In this document: positions 21,627 through 28,842 of the stretch, in pieces | Layout of the letters: each line of letters starts with the position of its first letter | Numbering within the stretch: the stretch's first letter is position 1 | Virus record (IMG/VR): IMGVR_UViG_3300045110_000328 | Coordinates: 1 to 37,907 of that record | DNA from: a virus | Strand: one strand, 5' to 3' | DNA length: 37,907 nt | The notes under the pieces: generated by a model | Databases searched by the model: none | Told to the model about the DNA's origin: nothing | Seen by the model: only the letters and a program-made list of their open reading frames with translations | Made by a program: the position numbers and the translations under genes

Positions 21627-22061
21627 ATGCCAATCATCGACGCAACAGTCGCTGAGGGAATGCCGGGCCCGCGGCTGAAGACGGCCATGGGCGTGTACGA
21701 CTTCGCGGTCGACGGCGGGGCGGTGAGCACGATTCCGCTGATGGGAGCGGCGCTGATCCCGCTCGGTGCGACGATCGTCGGCGGGTACGTCGACGTCGTC
21801 ACGCAGGTCACGTCGGGCGGCGCGGCGACGCTCGCGATCCAGGTCGAGGCGGCGAACGACATCCTGACCGCCGTTGCCGTCGCGTCGTGGACGGTCGGCC
21901 GCAAGAACATCCTGCCCGCGCAGCAGTCGGGCGCGCTGACGGCGTCGACGCTCGTCCGCACGACCGCGCTGCGCGACATCTCGCTGGTGGTCGGCGCGTT
22001 CGCGCTGACGGCCGGCAAGTTCAAGGTCGTGCTGTTCTACCAGGACCCGCTCGGAGGCTGA
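21627..22061 (+). CDS. Beta-rich head protein (decoration or fibre candidate), 144 aa
   Basis: AGGAG precedes the ATG. The product is almost all beta-strand-like with many small residues: GVYDFAVDGGAVSTIPLMGA, VVGGYVDVVTQVTSGGA-like repeats, and KFKVVLFYQDP at the end. There are no Cys or membrane helices. Its place directly after the capsid gene, and its fold, suggest a capsid decoration or head-fibre protein, which is inference. The stop overlaps the next start region. Confidence 0.6.
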   Translation: MPIIDATVAEGMPGPRLKTAMGVYDFAVDGGAVSTIPLMGAALIPLGATIVGGYVDVVTQVTSGGAATLAIQVEAANDILTAVAVASWTVGRKNILPAQQSGALTASTLVRTTALRDISLVVGAFALTAGKFKVVLFYQDPLGG

Positions 22062-22063
22062 TG

Positions 22064-22459
22064 ATGGCGTTCAAGGTGATCCTCGACGACGGCCGTCAGG
22101 ACGTCGTCACCGTCTCGCAGCGGCTGTGGCTGACCGCCGACCGCGACCGGGTGGTGGCCGATGGCGATCCGGAGGCGGCATTCCTGCTCGTCGTCGCCGG
22201 CGGAGAGCTGGACCGCTCAGAGGCGGAGTGGCTGGGCCTGGTGAGTGCCGAGCCGGCAGCCGACGACGAAGCCGGCGGCGAGGCCGGCGGCGGGCTGGAC
22301 GCGATGAAGGTGGCCGACCTGCGGCAGCTGGCGGACGAGCTCGGCGTCGACCATGCCGGACTGAAGAAGGCGGAGCTGGTGGAGGCGCTCGAGGCCGCCA
22401 CCAAGGCCGCCTCGAGCGACGACGACGGCGATGCCGGCGATGGCGGCGCGGCGGCCTGA
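22064..22459 (+). CDS. Head-region protein with SAP/HeH-like C-terminal motif, 131 aa
   Basis: CGGAGG (22052-22057) favours the second of two adjacent ATGs. The first 60 residues are a small mixed domain (FKVILDDGRQDVVTVSQRLW). Residues about 85-115 read MKVADLRQLADELGVDHAGL and KKAELVEALEAA, a helix-extended-helix of the SAP/HeH/Rho_N type, often found at the end of phage head-completion proteins. The tail is acidic. Such motifs bind nucleic acid or partner proteins; the exact role is unknown. Confidence 0.6.
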   Translation: MAFKVILDDGRQDVVTVSQRLWLTADRDRVVADGDPEAAFLLVVAGGELDRSEAEWLGLVSAEPAADDEAGGEAGGGLDAMKVADLRQLADELGVDHAGLKKAELVEALEAATKAASSDDDGDAGDGGAAA

Positions 22460-22875
22460 TGGCGTCGTCGGTGGAGCCGGAACCGCTCGCCTGGCGGGGC
22501 AAGCTGGAAGGCGTCGACGATGCCGGCGAGGTGCGCTGCGTGCTCGAGCGTGACGAGGCCGGCTGGATCGTGGTGGTGCGTGGCGTGGCGGTGAACGACG
22601 CCGGCCAGCGGTACGAGTGGCTGCGGCAGAACCTCGTCGATGGGCAGCCGGCGGTGCACACGACGCCCGAGGATGCGCTGGTCGCGGCTGCCGAACTGGT
22701 GCCGCAATTCGCGATCGAGCACGAGGCGGCCGAGGCGGAGCGCCGCACCGCCGAGGCCGACACGGCGGCGCAGGTCAAGGCCGAGGCCGAGACCGCGGCG
22801 CTCGCGCAGGCCGAGGAGGCGGCGGCGCCGGTCGAGGGACTGGATCAGCCGCCGCCGGCGGCGGGGAAGGCCTGA
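22459..22875 (+). CDS. Hypothetical head-tail region protein, 138 aa
   Basis: It is coupled on both sides by overlapping TGATG. The first half is a small beta-containing domain (WRGKLEGVDDAGEVRCVLER, then GWIVVVRGVAVNDAGQRYEW). The second half is a long Ala/Glu helix (AEAERRTAEADTAAQVKAEA) with a Pro tail, probably a coiled coil. No family can be named. Its position between capsid and connector genes suggests a minor structural or assembly role. Confidence 0.55.
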   Translation: MASSVEPEPLAWRGKLEGVDDAGEVRCVLERDEAGWIVVVRGVAVNDAGQRYEWLRQNLVDGQPAVHTTPEDALVAAAELVPQFAIEHEAAEAERRTAEADTAAQVKAEAETAALAQAEEAAAPVEGLDQPPPAAGKA

Positions 22876-23495
22876 TGGCGGCCGGCGACCTGACGACGCT
22901 GGTGCTGGTGCGCAACTACCTGAAGAAGGCCGCCGGCACCGAACTCACCGACGACACGCTGCTGGCGCAGTTCATCTCGGACGCGTCGACGGCGATCGAG
23001 TCGTACACCAACCGCGACCTCGTCGACAAGCCGGGCGTCACCCGCACCGTCACCGTCGCCGCCGACCTCCACGTGCGGCTGGTCGACCTGCGCCGGTATG
23101 ACCTGCGCACCGCGACCACCGTCACGTACGACCCGGACGGCGTCGCGACGGTGCTGACTGCGGCCCAGTACCGGCTGGAGCCGGTCGACAAGACGCGGAT
23201 CGGCACCTATCTGCAGCTGCGGCTCGGGGTGAGCGTGAACCGCGGATCGGTCGCGTCGCATCAGTTCGGGTCGACGCCGATCCGGATCGTCGGCGACTGG
23301 GGCCCGACGGTGACGCCGAACGACGTGCAGCACGCGTGCACGATCACCGCCGCGCTGTGGTATCGGCGCGAGGTGGCGGCGCGCGGATCCGGCAACCCCG
23401 ACCTCGACCTCGACAGCGGCTCCTCGCGGCCGCTCGCGCTCCCCGGCGCCGCAATGCGGCTGCTGGCGCCGTACACGCGGACGGTGCTGGCCTAG
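22875..23495 (+). CDS. Head-tail connector, gp6-like, 206 aa
   Basis: The N-terminal helical part LTDDTLLAQFISDASTAIES followed by YTNR is the signature of gp6/YqbG-like connectors, with later strands and a C-terminal WYRREVA helix. These proteins form the ring below the portal. The length is greater than HK97 gp6 because of a beta-rich middle (about 60-125). It is preceded and followed by one-base overlaps of stop and start. Confidence 0.75.
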   Translation: MAAGDLTTLVLVRNYLKKAAGTELTDDTLLAQFISDASTAIESYTNRDLVDKPGVTRTVTVAADLHVRLVDLRRYDLRTATTVTYDPDGVATVLTAAQYRLEPVDKTRIGTYLQLRLGVSVNRGSVASHQFGSTPIRIVGDWGPTVTPNDVQHACTITAALWYRREVAARGSGNPDLDLDSGSSRPLALPGAAMRLLAPYTRTVLA

Positions 23496-23611
23496 TGGCG
23501 ACGCTCGAGCTCCGCCGACCACCGGTCGAGTGGCCGCTCGTCGCGCCCTCGGCGCCGGTCGTGATCGTCCGTGACGGCCGCGTGGTGTGGACCGGGCGGG
23601 TGGTGCGCTGA
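23495..23611 (+). CDS. Small hypothetical protein, 38 aa
   Basis: The GTG overlaps the preceding TAG and its TGA overlaps the next ATG, so it fills the space between two head-tail genes exactly. The product has a strand pattern (PVVIVRDGRVVWTGRVVR) that resembles a beta hairpin. In related phages this slot often encodes a head-tail stopper; here it is far too short for that, so it may be a remnant or a small accessory piece. Confidence 0.45.
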   Translation: MATLELRRPPVEWPLVAPSAPVVIVRDGRVVWTGRVVR

Positions 23612-24054
23612 TGCCGAGCGTGACGATGAAGATCGACACCAGTCATACCACCGCCGCCCTCCAGGCCGCCGCCAGCGCCGCCCAGCGGGAAGCCGTGAAG
23701 GGCGTCCGCATAGCCGCCAAGCAGGTGGCGCTGCCGATCGTGCAGCGCGAGGTGCACGGCAAGCTGCCGGGCACCACCCACGCCGGTGCGACCCAGAATG
23801 GCGCCTACGTCGAGCAGCGCCACCCGGGCGCTGCGATCGACGAGTTCGGCGGCACCCGCTCCGACGAGATCCTGCCCACCAATGCGCGCGCCCTGTCGAC
23901 GCCGGCCGGGCCGCGCGCCGCGGTGCGCGGCAAGCGCACCTACCGCGCGTCGCACGCGCTGCAGCGCGCCGCGCAGCATGCCGCGCCGGCGATGGAGGAG
24001 CCGATCAAGAAGGCCGTGCTGGACGCCTACCGGCCCTACTTCGAGATCGCCTAG
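23611..24054 (+). CDS. HK97 gp10-like neck/tail-completion protein, 147 aa
   Basis: The protein starts KIDTSHTTAALQAAASAAQR and continues with a helix into KQVALPIVQREVHGKLPG, the pattern of HK97 gp10-like proteins. The middle has GAYVEQRHPGAAIDEFGGTR and the end a helical DAYRPYFEIA. It would join head and tail or complete the tail. The next gene starts directly after its stop. Confidence 0.65.
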   Translation: MPSVTMKIDTSHTTAALQAAASAAQREAVKGVRIAAKQVALPIVQREVHGKLPGTTHAGATQNGAYVEQRHPGAAIDEFGGTRSDEILPTNARALSTPAGPRAAVRGKRTYRASHALQRAAQHAAPAMEEPIKKAVLDAYRPYFEIA

Positions 24055-24492
24055 ATGCCCGGCACGCTGACCAGCCTGACCACGCTGCGCGACACGCTCG
24101 CGACATTCCTCGGCCAGATCGCGGGGCTGAAGGTGTATCCGAATGGTGGCGCGACGCTGGACACGTTGCCGGCGGTCGAGGTGAAGCTGCCGCGGATCGA
24201 GCGGGTCAGGCCGGACGAGGCCGAGTCGGAGCTCGGCACCGTCACGTGGCGCACGTTCTGGCCGCTGCGGGTGTACGTCGCCGCCGACGACATCCCGACC
24301 GCCGCCGATCAGGCGCTGCAGATGCTGGCGCTGATCGTCGCGAAGTTCGACGCCAACGAGACGCTCGGCGATCCGGGCGTGAACCTGTACTGCCGCGTCA
24401 CGGAAGCGCGCGAGTCCGACCCGGCGCCGTTCGGCGACTCGAAGCCGACCCGCGGCTACGAGCTGACGCTTGCCGTGATCCAACTGCTCTAA
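24055..24492 (+). CDS. Tail terminator candidate, 145 aa
   Basis: A helix LTTLRDTLATFLGQIAGLKV is followed by strands PAVEVKLPRI, the WPLRVYVAADD segment and a helix QALQMLALIVA, ending RGYELTLAVIQLL. This alpha/beta order is that of tail-terminator (gpU/gp11-like) proteins and the gene is in the correct slot before the tail tube. Identification rests on order and secondary structure rather than a strict motif. Confidence 0.6.
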   Translation: MPGTLTSLTTLRDTLATFLGQIAGLKVYPNGGATLDTLPAVEVKLPRIERVRPDEAESELGTVTWRTFWPLRVYVAADDIPTAADQALQMLALIVAKFDANETLGDPGVNLYCRVTEARESDPAPFGDSKPTRGYELTLAVIQLL

Positions 24493-24510
24493 CCGACGAA
24501 GGAGATCCTG

Positions 24511-24900
24511 ATGTCGACCACCAAGCCCAGCAAGGGGGCAGGCGCCGCCACGGCCGCGAAGGGACTGGTGCTGAACCTGCCCGGCGCGCCGAACACGTGG
24601 CACACCGTGGACGGCTTCGACGCGCTGTTTCACCCCGAGCATCCGACGCTGCTCGACGACGCCGGCATCAGCGTGGAACGCGCGAAGGCCGCGCATGAGG
24701 CGCCCGGCACGCACCTGGAACTGGTCGACGTCGCCGATCCGGACGCCGCCCGCGCCGTCTACGCGGAGGCGATCGGCCACAGCCGGGTGGGCGTGCTGGA
24801 CGCGATCGACCACAAGCGCATGACGACGCCCGGCGACGTCGCGCAAGCCCGCGCCGAGCTCGCGATCGAGCCGGTCACGACCCCCGAGAAGAAGGAGTAG
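24511..24900 (+). CDS. Hypothetical tail-region protein, 129 aa
   Basis: AAGGAG lies before the ATG. The product starts with a basic Ser/Ala/Gly region, then VLNLPGAPNTWHTVDGFDAL, HPTLLDDAGISVERAKAAHE and an acidic-basic end. It has no membrane segment or metal motif. It sits between the tail terminator and tail tube. It may be a tail accessory protein, but no family is recognised. Confidence 0.55.
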   Translation: MSTTKPSKGAGAATAAKGLVLNLPGAPNTWHTVDGFDALFHPEHPTLLDDAGISVERAKAAHEAPGTHLELVDVADPDAARAVYAEAIGHSRVGVLDAIDHKRMTTPGDVAQARAELAIEPVTTPEKKE

Positions 24901-24903
24901 GCG

Positions 24904-25938
24904 ATGGCCCGCAGCTACGTCGAGGCGCGATTCGAAGCCGGCACCGCGCCCGGCACCGAACTGGCCATCGCATCCGCGTTCGGCGCCAAGACGATCTACT
25001 TCCCGGCCGCCAGCTTCGAGCACAACCAGAACCCCAGCCCGCTCAACCGCAACGACGAGATGCGGGGCGTGAACGAGCCGCTGCGCACCTTCCAGGAGTT
25101 CTTCGAGCCGGACTGGAAGATGAGCCTGCGGATGTACCCCGACTCGCTCGCGTTCCTCCTGAAGGCGCACCTGGGCGCGCCCGTCACCACCGCCGGCAAC
25201 GGCGTCATCACCGACGCCGACGCGGTTGTGATCCCGGCCGGCGCGTTCCGGCACGTGTGGGACGCCCCGTACGCGGTCGGCACCACCCCGCAGACGTGCG
25301 CGTTCCGGGTCGGCGACCCGGACGATGCGATGTTCTACGAGGTGCGCGGCGCGACCGTCGAGAAGCTCTCGATCAAGATGCCGAACAGTGGCGGCGGCCA
25401 GATCGACGTGTCGGGCAAGGCGAACTACATCACGCAGATCGCCGACCCGGTGCTGACCCCGGCGTACGAGTCGCTCGCGATCGCGCCGTTCATGTACTCG
25501 CATGCCGGCCTCACGTGGCTGACCGGCTCCGGGCTGTGCGACACGATCGGCGTCGACATCGACAAGAACGTCGACCACCAGCGCACGTTCGGGGGCGGGT
25601 CGAAGTGGCCGAACCTGGTCGAGCACGGCGACGGCGTCGTCACCATCAACGGCGATTTCACCGCCCGGCGGATCGACGTCGACGACTGGAACGCGATGAT
25701 CGCCGACACCCGCTTCACCGCGCTCCTGAAGTGGATCCACACCGCGATCATCGCCACCGCCTACCCGTACAAGGTGTACGTGCAGGCACCGAACACCAGC
25801 GCGCAGCTCGTCAGCGGCGGTCCGGCGGCGCTCACGAACACGAAGCGGACGCCGGCCAGCTGGAACTTCCAGTTCACCCGCGACGCCGCGCAGAGCTGCT
25901 CCATCTCCGTGATCAACGCCACGGCCGCCTATGTCTGA
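24904..25938 (+). CDS. Major tail tube protein, 344 aa
   Basis: The position before two tail-chaperone frames and the tape measure, and the beta-rich sequence, identify it. Visible parts are TIYFPAASFEHNQNPSPLNR, FFEPDWKMSLRMYPDSLAFL, a middle GQIDVSGKANYITQIADPVL and the end SCSISVINATAAYV. Tail tube proteins of this lineage share the alternation of strands and the T-P-A-S-W-N-F-Q-type end. The stop lies inside the next gene. Confidence 0.75.
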   Translation: MARSYVEARFEAGTAPGTELAIASAFGAKTIYFPAASFEHNQNPSPLNRNDEMRGVNEPLRTFQEFFEPDWKMSLRMYPDSLAFLLKAHLGAPVTTAGNGVITDADAVVIPAGAFRHVWDAPYAVGTTPQTCAFRVGDPDDAMFYEVRGATVEKLSIKMPNSGGGQIDVSGKANYITQIADPVLTPAYESLAIAPFMYSHAGLTWLTGSGLCDTIGVDIDKNVDHQRTFGGGSKWPNLVEHGDGVVTINGDFTARRIDVDDWNAMIADTRFTALLKWIHTAIIATAYPYKVYVQAPNTSAQLVSGGPAALTNTKRTPASWNFQFTRDAAQSCSISVINATAAYV

Positions 25939-26464
25939 TCCGGACGTGTGGGCGGCGCCCCGCACGAGGGAGCACACGTTCTCGACCGGCCGCACCGCGA
26001 CGCTCAGGCGTGACCTGCCGATGCGCGACCTCGTCCGCCGCGGCGTCTGGGATGACGAGCTCGCCGCGGCGCTGGCGCTGGCACTGGACAACGCGCTGGA
26101 GGATGAAGCGCTGGCGGTGCGGTTGTGGGACGCGGTCGTGATGGGGATGTTCGTCGACCCGCAGATCGTCCCCGACGACCAGGTCGACGCTGCAGCGCGC
26201 CGGTTCCCGATCAGTGTGCTCGCCGACGCGGAGATGGACGAGACGGTCGCGGCCGCGTTCGGAGGGCCGGCCAGTGCAGCCTCGTTTCCTGACGTCGGAG
26301 CTGATGAGCCGGGTGCTGGAGGCGGCGACGATGTGGCGGACGCCACCGTCACGACTGGTGGGGCTCGAGCAGGGAAGCGTCGCAGCGCTGGCGCTCGACG
26401 TCCGCGCGGCAGCGGCGCTGCGGCACAAGGCGCCGATGGCGGGCGGGGAACCTCGGCTGCGTGA
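25931..26464 (+). CDS. Tail assembly chaperone, upstream frame, up to 177 aa
   Basis: The first 115 residues are a helical domain (RRDLPMRDLVRRGVWDDELA, then DEALAVRLWDAVVMGMFVDP) typical of the G-type chaperone. From about residue 115 the frame becomes Gly/Asp/Ala-rich and overlaps the downstream chaperone frame by 191 nt. It binds the tape measure protein during tail assembly and is not in the virion, by family knowledge. It overlaps the tail tube stop by 8 nt. Confidence 0.7.
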   Translation: MSDPDVWAAPRTREHTFSTGRTATLRRDLPMRDLVRRGVWDDELAAALALALDNALEDEALAVRLWDAVVMGMFVDPQIVPDDQVDAAARRFPISVLADAEMDETVAAAFGGPASAASFPDVGADEPGAGGGDDVADATVTTGGARAGKRRSAGARRPRGSGAAAQGADGGRGTSAA

Positions 26465-26513
26465 CCGGGCGGAGCCGCGGAGTGCGACGCTGGAGGAGGT
26501 GCTGAGTGGCTAG
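26274..26513 (+). CDS. Tail assembly chaperone, second frame (T-like), 79 aa or more
   Basis: The segment TMWRTPPSRLVGLEQGSVAA and the following ALALDVRAAAALR matches the usual 'W...PS.llGi.dp..a..lDea.al' of second chaperone frames. GGAGGG (26261-26266) lies 7 nt before the GTG at 26274, supporting independent translation. The frame is open back to at least 26214 and is +1 (or -2) relative to the first chaperone, so a programmed frameshift fusion is the alternative. The tape measure start overlaps its end by 8 nt. Confidence 0.7.
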   Translation: MQPRFLTSELMSRVLEAATMWRTPPSRLVGLEQGSVAALALDVRAAAALRHKAPMAGGEPRLRDRAEPRSATLEEVLSG

Positions 26514-28842
26514 CGGCGGCGGGGTGCGGATCCCGGTCACGATGGACACCTCCGACGTCGCGCGCGGCACGCGCGACACGATCAAGCACCTGGACACCGT
26601 CAACCGGGCAGCGTCCCGCTCGAACGCGGACGCGGCGAAGGGCAGCACGAAGGCGCTGAGCGGGATCCTGCGGATGGTCGAGACCGGGAAGGTGTCCGCA
26701 AAGGGCCTCGACAAGATCGGCAAGAGCGCATCCGGCCTGCTCGGCGGCCTCTCGTCGATCGGTGTCGGACTCGGGCTCGGCGCGTTGCCGGCGTTGAGTG
26801 ACCTGGCGGTGTTCGCGATCGGGAGGATTCGCGAGAGCCTGATCCCGCTCTCGAAACGGGTCAGCGATGTCGCCGCTGCGCTCGACGATCTGAATGCCAA
26901 GCAGCTCGCGTTCACCGATGCGCAGCTTGGCGTGGTGGACGCGGACAAGGCGCTGGCGGATTCGCTGGACGCCTTCTCGAAGGCGCAGGCGGACGCGGCG
27001 GCGGCATCCGCCGAGCACGCGGCAGCGTTGAAGGGTCGTGTGGTCGACACCGACAAGGTGTCGAAGGCGGAGCTGCGGTACCACAGCGCGATCCGCGCCG
27101 TGGCGGCGGCGCAGATCACCCAGAACACCGCGACGCGAGCGGTCGCGAAAGCGATCAAGGATCACGGGTCCGGATCGAACGAGGCCGCGAACGCCGAGGA
27201 CCGGCTCGCGAAAGCCGGGCTGCGGGTGAAGGACGCCCAGGAGAAGGAGAAAGCGGCGCTGAGGGACCTGAGGAAGGAGAAGCACGGCCATAAAGCGACG
27301 ACGGAGGAACTCGCAAAGAGCACCGCCAAGGAGAACGAGGCGATCCAGAAGGAGAAGGACGCAGCGATCGCCGCCGCGCACGCCCAGGTCGGCGTCCAGA
27401 AGGCTGCGGATGGCGTCCGGAAGGCGCATGCAGCGGTGACGGCGAGCACCGCCACGTTCAACGACAAGCTGAAATCGCTCACCGCCACCGCGATGGCGCA
27501 CAACCGGCACATGACGTACGCCGCGAGCGGCGCGAAGGTGATGTCGACCAACACGAAGAAGGCCGCGGACGACGTCGCGGCGGGACTCAGGACCTGGGCG
27601 GCGTCGCAGAATGACCTGAACCCGGCCGTCGCGGAGGGTGCCCGCCGCGCCGCCGACCTGATCGAGAAGACGCACAAGATCCCGAAGAACCTCTCGACCG
27701 TGTTCGCAGCGCCCGGCCTGGCGGAAGCCAACAAGGCCACCGACCTGTACCAGCAGCTGCTCGACGACATTCGCAACGGCGGGCCGGTCAAGACGCCCGT
27801 CACCGCGCCCGGCCTGAACGCCGTATTCGGCATGGCGATCAACCTCGGCCACGCGTTCGACAATCTGCAAGGCCGCGTGGTGTCGACGACGATCGTCACC
27901 AACCAGGTGATCCACCAGCACACCACCGGCGTCCCGGCATCCGGCGCGCGCGTCGCCGGCCGCGGCATCCGCGTCGCCGGCCGGTTCGACGCGGCCGATG
28001 ACGTGCCGATCATGGTCAGCCGTGGCGAGGTGATCCTGAACCCGCGGCAGCAGATGCTGGTCGACGCGGGGATGACGATCGACGGCGCCTTGGCCGCCAC
28101 CGGAGCGCCGACGATCCGCGCCGGCGCCGGGCACGCGGGTGGTGGGTGGCCGCACCGCAAGCACAAGGAGAAGGCGGCGGACTTCCACAGCCGCGTGGTC
28201 GACTACGCGTCCGGGCTCGAGCAGCGCACCGAGGATCACTGGGACACGCTTCTGCAGGACTACGACGCCGCGACAGCGCGGGAACAGCAGATCGCCAGCC
28301 GTGGCGGCGGCACGTACTCGCCGGCGCGGCTGGCGGTGCGCGACAGGGGCGCCCTGAGCATCATCGACCGGGAGATCACGCGGCTGCGCGCCCTGAAGCG
28401 CGTGTTCCACAAGCACAAGGTGTCGACGCATGACATCGACCGGAAGCTGCACGACCTCGCACAGACGCGGCTCGATCGGCAGACCGACCTCGGCGACGCG
28501 CAGTACGACGTCGCCCACCCAGCAGCGGCGGACGCTGCTGGCGGCGGCGGCGCCGCCGGTCCTGATCCGTTCACGGTGCAGCGCGCGACGGACGCCGGCT
28601 TCGCAGCCGGTCTCGGCCGCGCCGTCGGGTACGTGTTCGGCGGCTCCGGCGACATCGGCTCGGGCGGCGCGAACGCGCTCGGCGCGGCAGGGAGCGTCGG
28701 GACCCTGCATGTCGCGAACGTCGTGATCAAGAACACGCCTGCGAACACCACCCAGCTCGCCGCGGCCGGCAACACCGGCAACGCCCTCGTGAACCGCGGC
28801 CGCGTCTACACGCCGAGAGTCGGCGCCGCGTTCGGACGCTGA
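26506..28842 (+). CDS. Tape measure protein, 778 aa
   Basis: This is the longest helical protein of the tail operon. A hydrophobic segment (LLGGLSSIGVGLGLGALPAL, about 78-97) is followed by long Ala/Lys/Asp/Glu coiled coils (about 120-330). The region about 470-540 is Gly-rich with VAGRFDAADDVPIMVSRGEV, a common tape-measure motif, and the C-terminal third is helical with Gly loops. It fixes tail length and is ejected with DNA. No lysozyme or peptidase motif is evident. Length would give a tail of about 115-120 nm by the usual rule. Confidence 0.88.
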   Translation: MASGGGVRIPVTMDTSDVARGTRDTIKHLDTVNRAASRSNADAAKGSTKALSGILRMVETGKVSAKGLDKIGKSASGLLGGLSSIGVGLGLGALPALSDLAVFAIGRIRESLIPLSKRVSDVAAALDDLNAKQLAFTDAQLGVVDADKALADSLDAFSKAQADAAAASAEHAAALKGRVVDTDKVSKAELRYHSAIRAVAAAQITQNTATRAVAKAIKDHGSGSNEAANAEDRLAKAGLRVKDAQEKEKAALRDLRKEKHGHKATTEELAKSTAKENEAIQKEKDAAIAAAHAQVGVQKAADGVRKAHAAVTASTATFNDKLKSLTATAMAHNRHMTYAASGAKVMSTNTKKAADDVAAGLRTWAASQNDLNPAVAEGARRAADLIEKTHKIPKNLSTVFAAPGLAEANKATDLYQQLLDDIRNGGPVKTPVTAPGLNAVFGMAINLGHAFDNLQGRVVSTTIVTNQVIHQHTTGVPASGARVAGRGIRVAGRFDAADDVPIMVSRGEVILNPRQQMLVDAGMTIDGALAATGAPTIRAGAGHAGGGWPHRKHKEKAADFHSRVVDYASGLEQRTEDHWDTLLQDYDAATAREQQIASRGGGTYSPARLAVRDRGALSIIDREITRLRALKRVFHKHKVSTHDIDRKLHDLAQTRLDRQTDLGDAQYDVAHPAAADAAGGGGAAGPDPFTVQRATDAGFAAGLGRAVGYVFGGSGDIGSGGANALGAAGSVGTLHVANVVIKNTPANTTQLAAAGNTGNALVNRGRVYTPRVGAAFGR

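Noticed and set aside
26230-26280. A -1 slippery heptamer for the tail chaperones
   Set aside because: The two frames differ by +1 (or -2), so a -1 slip cannot join them, and no X-XXY-YYZ heptamer is evident.
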